A stretch of DNA of 64,000 nucleotides from Azospirillum brasilense (GCF_022023855.1 NZ_CP059453.1:250001-314000), one strand, 5' to 3'. Numbered from the stretch's first letter, positions 31,973 through 41,056 are shown. Numbers and translations are program-made. The notes: generated by a model not told the origin, from the sequence alone.

Positions 31973-32584
31973 ATGGACCAGACCGAACGCCAGATCATTG
32001 ACGACCTCTTCGCCAAGCTGCGTCAGGCCGAGGCCCAGTCCGGCCCGCGCGACCCGCAGGCCGAAGCCCACATCCGCGACACCATCGCCCGCCAGCCGGG
32101 CGCGCCCTACCTGATGGCGCAGGCCATCGTCATGCTGGAGCAGGCGCTGGCCGCCTCGCAGAACCAGAACCAGGAGCTGGAGCGCCAGCTTCAGGAGCGC
32201 CCGGCCGCGGCGGCCGGCGGCGGCATCTTCGGCGGCCTGTTCGGTGGCGGCGCCGCCAAGCCCGCCCCGGCCCCGCAGCAGCGCCCCGGCGGCTCGCCCT
32301 GGGGTCAGGCCCCCGGCGCCGCCCCGGCCTACGGCGACCCGCGAGTGGCGGCCTATGCCCAGCAGCCGCAGCGCGCCGGCGGCGGCTTCATGGCCGGCGC
32401 CATGCAGACCGCCATGGGCGTGGCCGGCGGCATGCTGATCGGCAGCGCGCTGTCCAGCGCCTTCTCCGGCGGCGGCGAGGCCATCGCCCAGGAGGCCCAG
32501 GGCGCCGTCGATCAGGTGGCTGAGGAGATCCCCAGCCAAGAGGATTCCTGGGGCGGTTTCGGCGGGGACGAAGAGGAATTCTGA
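31973..32584 (+). CDS. DUF2076 family protein
   Basis: This 203-aa protein is of the DUF2076 family, of unknown function. The N-terminal helical part (MDQTERQIIDDLFAKLRQAE; ARQPGAPYLMAQAIVMLEQA) is followed by a coiled Gln/Glu helix, a low-complexity Gly/Pro/Ala centre (GGGIFGGLFGGGAAKPAPAP), a glycine-rich hydrophobic stretch that could be membrane-associated (AMGVAGGMLIGSALSSAFSG), and an acidic tail ending GGDEEEF. The start is set at the family's usual N terminus, but the only good ribosome-binding site is at 31826, giving a 252-aa version. It is followed by a very strong hairpin terminator. Confidence 0.82.
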   Translation: MDQTERQIIDDLFAKLRQAEAQSGPRDPQAEAHIRDTIARQPGAPYLMAQAIVMLEQALAASQNQNQELERQLQERPAAAAGGGIFGGLFGGGAAKPAPAPQQRPGGSPWGQAPGAAPAYGDPRVAAYAQQPQRAGGGFMAGAMQTAMGVAGGMLIGSALSSAFSGGGEAIAQEAQGAVDQVAEEIPSQEDSWGGFGGDEEEF

Positions 32585-32971
32585 TCCCCGCGGGGACCGG
32601 CCGGGCGGCCTCCTCCCACCGCCCGGCCGGTCCCCGGCCTTCTTCGCCCTTTTGAGAGCAGACCGGAAATTATCGTTCGCGGTCCCGTGCGCGACACTTT
32701 CTCAACGCGGAACTGTTCCCGCGCTCATCTCCTTGCTTTTTGCAGGCCAGCCAACCGTCCGCCTTGCCAGCATTTTCATGCGCATCTAGTTTCCTTCAAG
32801 AGAACGCTCCGTCGCTCCCCCGCCCGATCAAGAAGGGGTGAAGCACAGGGCAAGGAAAAGCGGACACGCCGAACCATCGCGCGGCGCGCGGAACCCTGCC
32901 GCGCGCAACGCCCGAGCTTTGCATTACGGTGATTTCCGCTTTTTCAAAAAGAAAAAGATCAGGAGGAAACC
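32585..32971. other. 387-bp gap between DUF2076 and dehydrogenase genes
   Basis: This gap starts with the terminator at 32592-32655. The remainder contains short open frames with no coding character, then an A-rich leader and a strong AGGAGGAAACC ribosome-binding site for the dehydrogenase gene. No operator was recognised. Confidence 0.5.
32592..32655 (+). terminator. Strong hairpin terminator after DUF2076 gene
   Basis: The perfect 17-bp stem GGGGACCGGCCGGGCGG (32592-32608) pairs with 32619-32635 around a 10-nt loop, and is followed by CTTCTTCGCCCTTTTG. It begins 7 bp after the stop codon. Confidence 0.85.
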
Positions 32972-34030
<1,059 letters not shown>

Positions 34031-34039
34031 AGCAGACGA

Positions 34040-34705
34040 TCAGCGCCCCGAGGCTAGCACGGGGAAGGCGTCCAGGATGCCGGTCAGCAGGATCTGCACG
34101 CCGACGCAGAACAGCAGGAAGGCGAACAGCCGCGTCAGCACGCGGGCGCGGGTGTGGCCGAGCAGAGCCACCAACCGGTCGGCGGAGCGGTAGGACAGCC
34201 AGATCAGCAGCGCGATGGTCAACGCCGCCGCCGACACGCCAATGAAGAAGTTCGTAAGGCCGGCGGTGTCCGCCGGGCGGGTGGCGCCGAGCGCGATGGC
34301 GACGGAGATGGTGCCCGGGCCGGTGGTGAAGGGGATGGTCAGGGGGAAGAAGGCCGATTCCCCGACATCGGAGTCCCCGGCCTCCTCCGCCGGTGCGGCC
34401 TGCTCCTGCTTGCGGGCCTCGTGGGCTTCCGGCGCGCTCAGCAGTGCCCAGGCGCGCTCCGCCACCACGAAGCCGCCGGCGATCCGCAGCGCCGCCAGCG
34501 AGATGCCGAAGAAGTTCAGCACGTAGGACCCCGCCCACAAGGCGGCCAGCATGACGATGGCCGAATAGACGGCAACCCGCGCGGCGAGCTGCACCCGCTC
34601 CTTCGGGCTGCGCTCCGCCGTCACCTGGCTGAAGATCAGCGCCATGGCGATGGGGTTGACGATCGAGAACAGCGCCGTGAAGGCGAGAAGGAAGCTGTCG
34701 AACAT
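34040..34705 (-). CDS. MarC family integral membrane protein
   Basis: This 221-aa inner-membrane protein of the MarC/NAAT family has six hydrophobic segments. It starts MFDSFLLAFTALFSIVNPIA, the family's characteristic first helix with SIVNP, and has PLTIPFTTGPGTISVAIALG in the middle. A charged cytoplasmic loop rich in Glu/Ala/Lys (residues about 95-120) is longer than usual. Function is not established; E. coli MarC is not a drug exporter. The start ATG at 34705 is chosen by homology, and the upstream open frame is rejected. Confidence 0.88.
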   Translation of the reverse strand: MFDSFLLAFTALFSIVNPIAMALIFSQVTAERSPKERVQLAARVAVYSAIVMLAALWAGSYVLNFFGISLAALRIAGGFVVAERAWALLSAPEAHEARKQEQAAPAEEAGDSDVGESAFFPLTIPFTTGPGTISVAIALGATRPADTAGLTNFFIGVSAAALTIALLIWLSYRSADRLVALLGHTRARVLTRLFAFLLFCVGVQILLTGILDAFPVLASGR

Positions 34706-34902
34706 GGGACGGGCCGACCTGTGCCTTGGCGGTTGGCGGGGCGCACCGCCGTGGTACAGGCCGGCCCGTTTCTTGGCAAGGCGCCATGATTTGCGGACTC
34801 CATTGTTCAGGCAGGAAACGCCGTGCTTGCCGTTCGACCGGCAAGACGGCCACACTCCCCCCAACGGGGAAGGCCTCGTGACGTGATGCCGGAGGGGTTG
34901 CG

Positions 34903-35943
34903 ATGGGTCCGCGGACACGGCGGTGGGTTCTGGCTCTTCTGATGACCGGGCTGCTTCCGGTCCTGCCCGCGCGGGCGGAAACGCCGGCCCAGTTCCGGGC
35001 GGCGGTGTCGCAGATCGCCTACGCCGATCCGGGTACGGGCAAGACGGTGCCGATCCTGCTCTTCTACCCCACGCGCGATCCCGTGCAGCCGATCCGGCGG
35101 GGACCCTATCACCTGAACGTCGCCCCGGAGGGCGGACCGGCGCTGGATTCCGTGCCGCTGGTGATGATGACCCAGGGACCGGCGCGCAACGGTCTGGCGA
35201 TGGTCAGCGTCGCCCTGTTCCTGGCGCGCCGCGGGATGATGACAGCCATCGTGACCCATCTCGGCGGCGTGGAACCGGACGCGGATCCCAGGGCCGGCAA
35301 AGGCGACCGGGTCGGCACCGTGCCGCTGTGGTCGGAACTGCCGCTGCAGCTCCGCGCGGCGCTGGACGCCGTGCTGGACTCCTCGCCCATGGGCTTCCGG
35401 GTGGACCGGCAGCGCATCGGCGTGCTCGGCTACGCGGCCGGGGGCCATGCGGCGCTGGCGGCGGCGGGCGGGGTCGCCGATCCGGGGCGGCTGACCCAGG
35501 TCTGCGCTGCCCATCCAGACAACCGCAGCCTCTGCCCGGCGGGCGCCAAGACCACCGCCGCGGCCACGCCGAAGCGTTTGGAGGCCGCCACCGATCCGCG
35601 TATCCGCTCGCTGCTGCTGATGGACCCGGTCGGCGCGCTGTTCGCGGACGGCGCGCTGTCCCGCGTCACCGTCCCGGTCCGGCTCTATGAGGCGGAGAAG
35701 GGCGACGAAAGCGGCGCCCTCCAGGTGGCACGGGTGCGCGGCCTGCTGCCCCGGCCGCCGGAATACGACCTCGTTCCCGGCGCCGGCCACTACGCCTTCC
35801 TGACGCCGGTCCCGGCCAGCGCCGCCGCCCGCTTCGGCGCGACGGTGCAGGACCCGCCGGGCTTCGACCGCGCCGGCTTCCACGCGCGGCTGAACGACGA
35901 AGTCCTCGACTATTTCCGGCGGACGCTGAACGCCGCGCCCTGA
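34903..35943 (+). CDS. Exported alpha/beta hydrolase-fold protein lacking the nucleophile serine
   Basis: This 346-aa protein has a signal peptide (residues 1-25: RTRRWVLALLMTGLLPVLPARAE). The mature part resembles secreted dienelactone-hydrolase/PAF-acetylhydrolase-like proteins: DPGTGKTVPILLFYPTRDP near the N terminus, VDRQRIGVLGYAAGGHAALA at the nucleophile elbow, DPVGALF after the acid strand and VPGAGHYAF with the His. The elbow normally reads G-x-S-x-G; here it is G176-Y-A178-A-G180, so Ser is replaced by Ala. The oxyanion region, usually with an HG, reads MTQGPARN. It is therefore probably non-catalytic, a binding or regulatory version, or uses other chemistry. The cysteines in VCAAHPDNRSLC may form a disulfide. 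Confidence 0.75.
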   Translation: MGPRTRRWVLALLMTGLLPVLPARAETPAQFRAAVSQIAYADPGTGKTVPILLFYPTRDPVQPIRRGPYHLNVAPEGGPALDSVPLVMMTQGPARNGLAMVSVALFLARRGMMTAIVTHLGGVEPDADPRAGKGDRVGTVPLWSELPLQLRAALDAVLDSSPMGFRVDRQRIGVLGYAAGGHAALAAAGGVADPGRLTQVCAAHPDNRSLCPAGAKTTAAATPKRLEAATDPRIRSLLLMDPVGALFADGALSRVTVPVRLYEAEKGDESGALQVARVRGLLPRPPEYDLVPGAGHYAFLTPVPASAAARFGATVQDPPGFDRAGFHARLNDEVLDYFRRTLNAAP

Positions 35944-36004
35944 CCCACCGGGGCCGGAACGTCGCCCAACACCTGCCAACCATCAAGAAAAACGGAAACG
36001 CACC

Positions 36005-36688
36005 ATGACGACGATGACCCTGAAGGACGCCCTGGCCGAGGTTCTGGACCCGCGGGACCGGACCGTGGTGGATGTCGGCTGCGGCGACGGGTCGCTGACC
36101 CGCCATTTCGCGGGCCTCGGCGCCCGGGCCATCGGCATCGAGATCAGCGAGGGCCAGCTCGCCCGCGCCCGCAAGGCGGAGCCGGTGGCCGGCGCCGACT
36201 ACCGCGTCGGCAAGGGGGAGGCCCTGCCGCTGGAGGACGCGTCGGTGGACGCCATCGTCTACTCCAACAGCTTCCACCATCTGCCGCTGGCGGTGATGGC
36301 CGACGCGATGGCCGAGGCGGCGCGGGCGCTGAAGCCCGGCGGCACGCTGGTGGTGGTGGAGCCGATCGCCGAGGGCGCCTATTTCGAGGTCATCCTGCCC
36401 ATCGAGGACGAGACGGAGGTGCGCGCCGCCGCCTACGACACGCTGAAGCACCCGCCGCTGCCGCTGGAGGCGGTGGACGAGACGGTCTACAGCACCGTGG
36501 TGCGCTACCGCGACGCCGATCATTACCTTACCCACGTCACCGCCGTGGACCCGGCGCGGCGCGAGCGCCTGCCCCCGGTGGAGGCCGAGGTCCGCCGCCG
36601 CTTCGCCGCCAGCGGGCGGATCGACGCGGAGGGGATGACCGCCTTCGACCAGCCGATGCGGCGCATGGTCTTCAAGAGACTGCCTTAA
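36005..36688 (+). CDS. Class I SAM-dependent methyltransferase
   Basis: This 227-aa methyltransferase has motif I VVDVGCGDGSLTRHF, the acidic end of strand 2 AIGIEIS, a GEALPLEDASVDAIVYSNSF segment (motif II) and LKPGGTLVVVEP (motif III), all of the UbiE/Methyltransf_11 type. The C-terminal part is not diagnostic, so the acceptor cannot be named. It begins 61 bp after the pseudo-hydrolase gene and might be cotranscribed. A hairpin with a weak U-tract (36711-36743) follows. Confidence 0.85.
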   Translation: MTTMTLKDALAEVLDPRDRTVVDVGCGDGSLTRHFAGLGARAIGIEISEGQLARARKAEPVAGADYRVGKGEALPLEDASVDAIVYSNSFHHLPLAVMADAMAEAARALKPGGTLVVVEPIAEGAYFEVILPIEDETEVRAAAYDTLKHPPLPLEAVDETVYSTVVRYRDADHYLTHVTAVDPARRERLPPVEAEVRRRFAASGRIDAEGMTAFDQPMRRMVFKRLP

Positions 36689-36710
36689 GCAGGACCCGTT
36701 TGGCCGCGAT

Positions 36711-36743
36711 ACGGCGGCGTGCCAGCATGAGCGCCGCCGTTTG
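36711..36743 (+). terminator. Hairpin after methyltransferase gene
   Basis: The stem ACGGCGGC pairs with GCCGCCGT (36711-36718 with 36733-36740), followed by TTGG. The U-tract is weak. Confidence 0.5.
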
Positions 36744-36811
36744 GTCACAGGCGCGCTGCCGCGCGTCCGGGGCATAGTGGAGCGGTGTCACCCTTTCGAA
36801 GGCCGAAGACC

Positions 36812-37030
36812 ATGCCCCACCCCGCCTTGTCCCGATCCGGCTTGTCCGCCGCCGTCCTGCTCTTCCCGGCGGCCTTGCTTCTGACCGGTTGCGGCGTGGT
36901 GGTCGCCACGGTGGACACGGCGGCCAGCGTCGCCGGGTCCGCGGTCAGCGTCGCGGGCGACGTGGTGTCGGCCACGGCCCATGTGGCGACCGCGCCCTTC
37001 CGCGGCGGCGACGAGAAAAAGGACGAATAA
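36812..37030 (+). CDS. Small lipoprotein, 72 aa
   Basis: The signal sequence (MPHPALSRSGLSAAVLLFPA) ends in a lipobox LLTGC, so the mature protein begins with a lipid-modified Cys. The mature part of about 46 residues is a Val/Ala/Ser repeat-like helix (VDTAASVAGSAVSVAGDVVS) with a charged tail GGDEKKDE. It is probably a small outer- or inner-membrane lipoprotein of unknown function. The ATG at 36812 is preferred (AAGG upstream); an in-frame GTG at 36785 would lengthen the signal. It converges on the coiled-coil gene. Confidence 0.7.
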   Translation: MPHPALSRSGLSAAVLLFPAALLLTGCGVVVATVDTAASVAGSAVSVAGDVVSATAHVATAPFRGGDEKKDE

Positions 37031-37047
37031 CGCTCAGCGCCGGACGC

Positions 37048-37866
37048 TCAACGCCGGAACAGGCGGCGCCACCAGGGGCTCTGCCGCCGCGCCAACTTGG
37101 TCACCAGAATGCGGCACTGGTCGCGCATCGCCTCGTAAGCGGTGACCTCGGCCTCGCGGTCGCGGCGCAGGCCGTCCAGCGTGCCGGTCAGTCGCTCCAG
37201 CCGCTTCTCCAGCTCCGCGCCGGTCCGTCGTTCCTGCTCCAGCGCCGCCTGCGCCTCCTCGCTGCGGCGCTCCGCCGCTTCGATGCGCTGGCGGAAGCCG
37301 CGTTCCCGCGCCTCCGTGTCGGCGATCAGCCGCTCCACGAGATCGCCGATGCGCTTGCGTTCCGCCTCGCGGTCGGCCTGGAGCCGGTCCAGCGCGACCG
37401 CGTGCGACAGGCGCAGGGCGGCGATCTCCGCGTTCACCGCGGACAGCCGGTTCTCCGCGTCCTGAAGCGCGCGGGCCATGCCCTGCTCGCGCGCCGAGGT
37501 CTCGGCGATCAGAGTCTCGACGAGCTGGTTGATGCGGTCGCGCTCCGCCTCGCGGTCGCCCTGGAGGGTCCCGACATCCCCGGAGCGCGCCCGCTCGACC
37601 TGCCCGATGGCCTCGCGCCAGCGCTCGCGTTCGGAGGCGTGCTCGGCGATGACCCGCAGCCGCTCCGCCCGTTCGCTGTCCGCCGCCGCCTCCGCCTTGG
37701 CGATCTGTTCACCGAGCGTGGCGACCTGATCCCCGTAGACGCGCAGGAGTTGCGTGGTTTCCTCCGACGGCGCCTTCGCCGCGCGCGGACGGGTGGCCCG
37801 CTTGGCCGGTGCCGCGGGCGGAGGCGTCGTATCCTCGGCGTTGGAGAGCGGCATCATCTCGGTCAT
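37048..37866 (-). CDS. Coiled-coil protein, 272 aa
   Basis: After a Pro/Ala/Lys-rich disordered N terminus (residues 1-35), almost the whole protein is predicted coiled coil with dense Glu/Arg/Ala heptads. Two related segments, DREAERDRINQLVETLIAET and DREAERKRIGDLVERLIADT, are separated by about 50 residues, evidence of an internal duplication. The C terminus is strongly basic (ARRQSPWWRRLFRR) with Trp, suggesting membrane or nucleic-acid contact. No family is recognised. AGGA lies 9 nt before the ATG. It is divergent from the orphan OmpR-type regulator gene. Confidence 0.7.
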   Translation of the reverse strand: MTEMMPLSNAEDTTPPPAAPAKRATRPRAAKAPSEETTQLLRVYGDQVATLGEQIAKAEAAADSERAERLRVIAEHASERERWREAIGQVERARSGDVGTLQGDREAERDRINQLVETLIAETSAREQGMARALQDAENRLSAVNAEIAALRLSHAVALDRLQADREAERKRIGDLVERLIADTEARERGFRQRIEAAERRSEEAQAALEQERRTGAELEKRLERLTGTLDGLRRDREAEVTAYEAMRDQCRILVTKLARRQSPWWRRLFRR

Positions 37867-38218
37867 CGCGGCTTATCCTGACAGTCGGGCCTGCACCGCC
37901 ACAGTAGCGCGTCCGGCGCGCCGCGCACAGGAACCTTTTTCCATAGGCCGGGGCCGGGAGACGGTCCGGCAAAAAGCACTGCCGAGAATTCGTTTTGTAT
38001 TTTCAGGGATTTCGTCGGCAAATTCTGCAAAATCAGGTCTGTTAACGGGTTTTAAAACCGGTTTAACGCCGACTCCCGCCTCTCGCCAAGGTATTAACAC
38101 CAACGATTGACAGTACGGATTTCGATTGGTTTTTTGAATGATGTTTGCAGGCGCGAAAAAGACTTTTTCTAAAAAGCAAATCAATCGCCCTGGCCGATCC
38201 GATGCTGCGGAGAACCCC
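37867..38218. other. 352-bp A+T-rich divergent regulatory region
   Basis: This is the most A+T-rich stretch in the window. It contains the long palindrome and CtrA-type site (38041-38067) and a TTGACA (38107-38112) upstream of the regulator gene, without a clear -10. The ATGs at 38138 and 38141 are in frame with the regulator but would add a Lys-rich stretch that is unlike its family. Confidence 0.5.
38041..38067. promoter_or_regulatory. Palindrome containing a CtrA-type site TTAA-N7-TTAA
   Basis: TTAAAACCGGTTTAA at 38052-38066 is an exact TTAA-N7-TTAA, the full CtrA recognition form in alphaproteobacteria. It is part of a larger imperfect palindrome centred on TTTTAAAA, with GTTAAC at the left end and TTTAAC at the right. 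It lies about 150 bp upstream of the orphan CtrA-like regulator gene. Confidence 0.5.
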
Positions 38219-38998
38219 ATGCGTGCTGTCCTGGTTGAACCGAACCCCCTGATCGCCGACGCGCTCGGCCGTCAGCTCGGCATGGGGAAGATCCGTTACG
38301 ACCGCCAGGACTGGGCCGGGCTGGAGGAGCTTCTGCAACAGCAAGGTGCGGACGGGCTGGGCTACGACGCCATCGTCCTGGGCAGCGTCAACGATCCGGC
38401 GCGCTGCGTGGCGGCCTTACGGGCCCATCAGGTCGGGGCGGCGATCCTTTGCCTGCTCGACCGGCGCTGCGTGACGACGACGGTGGAACTGCTGCACGCC
38501 GGGGCCGACGACGTGCTGGTCAAGCCGGTGGTCAGCGCCGAGGTGCGGGCGCGCATCGAGGTGGCGCGGCGGCGCTCGCGCGGCTTGCTGAGCAACGCGG
38601 TGCGGGTGGGCCAGCTCACGGTCTTCCTCGACGGGCGCGACCCGGAGGTCGGCGGCGAGCGGCTGCGGCTGAGCCAGCGCGAGCACGCCATCCTCGGTGT
38701 GCTGGCCGCCCATCATCGCCGCGTCGTGTCCAAGGAGCACATCTACGACGAGGTCTACGGCCTGTCCGGCGCCGACCCGCTGGACAAGGTCATCGACGTC
38801 TACATCTGCAAGCTGCGCAAGAAGATCGCCGAAGCCACCGGCGGCGCCCGCTACATCGAGACCGTCTATGGGCGCGGCTACAAGTTCGAGGCCCCGCCCG
38901 AGCATGAGGACTCTGCCCCGGCCCTGCAGGCGCGCCGGGTGTTGCCAGGCTACGCGGCGTTCGGGCGCGGGATTGGCGAGGCGCGGCTGGCGGGGTGA
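38219..38998 (+). CDS. Orphan OmpR/CtrA-like response regulator with degenerate receiver
   Basis: In this 259-aa protein, residues 1-115 are a receiver-like domain and 125-225 an OmpR-type winged helix (LSQREHAILGVLAA; DKVIDVYICKLRKKI; YIETVYGRGYKFE), with CtrA-like spacing and a CtrA-like IDVYICKLRKKIA segment. The phospho-acceptor position, where CtrA reads ILLDLN, is IVLGSVN here, so Asp is replaced by G55. The acidic pocket near the N terminus is reduced to VEPNP. The conserved Lys in VLVKPVV remains. It is probably phosphorylation-independent. The ATG at 38219 has GGAG 7 nt upstream. Two kb from the flagellar locus, it may be an FtcR/Rem-like flagellar regulator, which is inference. Confidence 0.8.
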   Translation: MRAVLVEPNPLIADALGRQLGMGKIRYDRQDWAGLEELLQQQGADGLGYDAIVLGSVNDPARCVAALRAHQVGAAILCLLDRRCVTTTVELLHAGADDVLVKPVVSAEVRARIEVARRRSRGLLSNAVRVGQLTVFLDGRDPEVGGERLRLSQREHAILGVLAAHHRRVVSKEHIYDEVYGLSGADPLDKVIDVYICKLRKKIAEATGGARYIETVYGRGYKFEAPPEHEDSAPALQARRVLPGYAAFGRGIGEARLAG

Positions 38999-39045
38999 GG
39001 GCGAACACGATCTGAATGCCGCGCGTTTCCCTTTTTCGTCCGGCA

Positions 39046-39072
39046 TGTCACATTTCGCGGGCAGGCGTTGTC
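39046..39072 (+). promoter_or_regulatory. ECF41-type promoter
   Basis: TGTCACA (39046-39052), 16 bp, then TGTC (39069-39072). The known ECF41 promoter form is TGTCACA in the -35 and CGTC in the -10 region, so only one base differs. It precedes the monooxygenase-domain gene and the ECF41 gene, giving a leader of about 30 nt. Confidence 0.65.
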
Positions 39073-39108
39073 ATCCCCTTCGTGGCTGCACTTTTGAAGG
39101 AGGTGACG

Positions 39109-39444
39109 ATGGCCAAGAACATCGCAACGATTGACCCTCAGTCCCCATGCCTGACGCTGATAAACGTTTATGAGGTCGAGCCGAAGAAGCAGGCTGCCTT
39201 GGCGAAGGCCCTTTCGGAATCGACCGAAAACACCATTCGCCACCAGCCCGGCTTCATGTCGGTCTGCATCCATAGCAGCCTCGACGGAAAGAAGATCGTG
39301 AACTACGTCCAATGGGCATCCAAGGAGCACTTCGAGGGCTTCATGAAGAAGCCCGAGATGCAAGAGAAACTCAAACAGTTCGCGGGCCTCGCGACGTCGG
39401 TCACGCCAAGCCTCTATACGGTCGAAGCCGTTCACGCGGAGTAA
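39109..39444 (+). CDS. Antibiotic biosynthesis monooxygenase (ABM) domain protein
   Basis: This 111-aa protein has a dimeric alpha/beta-barrel (ABM) fold: strand CLTLINVYEV, helix KKQAALAKALSESTE, GFMSVCIHSSLDG and the conserved NYVQWASKEHFEGFM. Such small proteins act as quinol or polyketide oxygenases or in stress. The ATG at 39109 has an excellent GAAGGAGGTGACG leader. It is 26 bp upstream of the ECF41 sigma gene and behind an ECF41-type promoter, so it is the likely target of that sigma factor. Confidence 0.85.
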   Translation: MAKNIATIDPQSPCLTLINVYEVEPKKQAALAKALSESTENTIRHQPGFMSVCIHSSLDGKKIVNYVQWASKEHFEGFMKKPEMQEKLKQFAGLATSVTPSLYTVEAVHAE

Positions 39445-39470
39445 CGAAGGAATGGCAAGGCGGCAGGACC

Positions 39471-40367
39471 ATGGACGACATCCCCACCGACCCATCATTC
39501 TCTGAAATTCGCCCCCGCCTCATCCGCCTCGCATACCGGATGCTCGGATCGGTGGCGGATGCCGAGGACGTCGTCCAGGATGCCTATCTCCGCTGGCTGG
39601 CGACCGACCGCGAGACGGTCCGGCAGCCGGCGGCCTTGCTGCACACCATCGTCACGCGCCTCTGTCTGAACGAACTGAAATCCGCGCGGCGCAGACGCGA
39701 AACCTACATCGGGCTGTGGCTGCCGGAGCCCCTCGTTGACGCGGGAGAATTGGATTCCATCGACGACATCACGCTTCCGTTGATGATCGCGCTGGAGCGT
39801 CTGTCGCCGTTGGAGCGAGCGGCCTTTCTGCTGCACGATGTTTTCGGCATGGGGTTCGATGAGGTCGCCAGCGCCATAGGCCGTGAAGCCGCGACATGCC
39901 GCAAACTGGCCAGCCGGGCGCGTGAGCATATCCAGGCGGCTCGCCCACGCTTCCTCGTGACGGAAAAGCATGGGCTGGAGATCGCTGCGGCGTTCTTCGC
40001 CGCGTCGCGCGACGGTGACATGGACCGCCTGCGTTTGCTTCTCGCCGATGATGTCATTGCCAGCGCGGACGGCGGTGGCAGGGTGCCGGCCTCGCAACGT
40101 CCATTGATCGGAATCGATGAGGTGATGGCGCGGCATGTCCAGCTTGCGCAGGAGTTCAACCAGTCGCCGTCCTTTCTCATACGCTATGCCATGATCGACG
40201 GGCTTCCCGGCTTCATCTCCGTCGAGGGCGGCCGGATCGTGCAGACCACCGCCTTGCACATCGAGCAGGGAAAAATCGTCGCAATCTACATCACCAGAAA
40301 CCCGGACAAGGTGCGGCACCTGGACGGGCACTGTCGCGGAGTACGGATCGAGATCGAGCAGAGCTGA
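39471..40367 (+). CDS. ECF41-group sigma factor with fused SnoaL/NTF2 domain
   Basis: This 298-aa sigma factor has region 2 at about residues 13-75 (IRLAYRMLGSVADAEDVVQD), region 4 at about 110-165 (LSPLERAAFLLHDVFGMGFD) and a C-terminal NTF2-like domain (170-298) that regulates activity. The ECF41 hallmarks are all visible: WLPEPL between the sigma regions, DGGGR in the NTF2 part, and RNPDKVRHL near the C terminus. There is no anti-sigma gene, as usual for this group. The ATG has AGGA 2-3 nt upstream. Its target is probably the ABM gene just upstream, making the pair an autoregulated unit. Confidence 0.93.
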   Translation: MDDIPTDPSFSEIRPRLIRLAYRMLGSVADAEDVVQDAYLRWLATDRETVRQPAALLHTIVTRLCLNELKSARRRRETYIGLWLPEPLVDAGELDSIDDITLPLMIALERLSPLERAAFLLHDVFGMGFDEVASAIGREAATCRKLASRAREHIQAARPRFLVTEKHGLEIAAAFFAASRDGDMDRLRLLLADDVIASADGGGRVPASQRPLIGIDEVMARHVQLAQEFNQSPSFLIRYAMIDGLPGFISVEGGRIVQTTALHIEQGKIVAIYITRNPDKVRHLDGHCRGVRIEIEQS

Positions 40368-40414
40368 GGCCGATCAACGGTTTCAGCCTGGCCCCTTCGG
40401 GTTTCGACGGACGC

Positions 40415-41056
40415 TCACCCCGACCAGTCCGCGCTGAGCGCCTCCTCCTCCAGATCCAGCCACGCCCCGGCCAGCGGCCCCACCGTCAGGTCGCCGCCCA
40501 GGCCCGCGTCGCCCATCGCCCCGGCGAAGCCGTCCTGCATGTCGGCCAGCGCGGCGGAGGACAGGCCGCCGCCGGTCTGCAGCGTCACGTCGAACCGCCG
40601 CCCCTCCCCCGCCGCGACGAGTTGAACCGCCCCCAGCGCCGGCAAACGCATCTGCAGGACCAGCGCGCTCCCCGTCTGAAGGTCAACCCCGTCGGAAATG
40701 GCGCAGAGCAGGCCGCTGCACCCGCCCGCCACCGTGCCGTCCATCACCGGGATGCTCATCACCCGCCACTCCCGCCCGTCGGCGGTGCGGCGGTGGCGCG
40801 GCGCCAGCGCCAAGTCGAGATCGTCCAGCAGCGCACCGCCGTCGAGCTGCTCCAGCAACCGGCAGCGCTTCGGCCCCAGCCACGCCCGTGCGCCGTTGGC
40901 GGTCGCCGCCAGGAAGAAGGCCAGCCCCAGACCGAAGGTGGAATCGCAGCGCGGCAGCCCGCCGCGCAGCTCCTGCGCCGCCCGCGGGTCCAGCGCCTCC
41001 ACCACCGCCAGCAGATGGCCAACCTCGGCGACCGCGTCCGGCATGAGCATACCCAT
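40415..41056 (-). CDS. Flagellar-locus protein, possible FliK-C-like domain, 213 aa
   Basis: This is the last gene of the leftward flagellar operon, 11 bp after fliG. It has an internal domain with LAFFLAATANGARAWLGPKR, a Leu/Asp-rich helix, EWRVMSIPVMDG, LVLQMRLPALGAVQLVAAGE and RRFDVTLQTGGGL, then a Met/Asp/Gly helix and beta-rich end. This order (helical part, W-x-P-x-DG, GxVQL, FDVxL) resembles alphaproteobacterial FliK-type C-terminal domains as I remember them. A true fliK is present at 49223, so this could be a paralogue or a dedicated regulator. There is no membrane segment. Function is unproven. Confidence 0.6.
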   Translation of the reverse strand: MGMLMPDAVAEVGHLLAVVEALDPRAAQELRGGLPRCDSTFGLGLAFFLAATANGARAWLGPKRCRLLEQLDGGALLDDLDLALAPRHRRTADGREWRVMSIPVMDGTVAGGCSGLLCAISDGVDLQTGSALVLQMRLPALGAVQLVAAGEGRRFDVTLQTGGGLSSAALADMQDGFAGAMGDAGLGGDLTVGPLAGAWLDLEEEALSADWSG

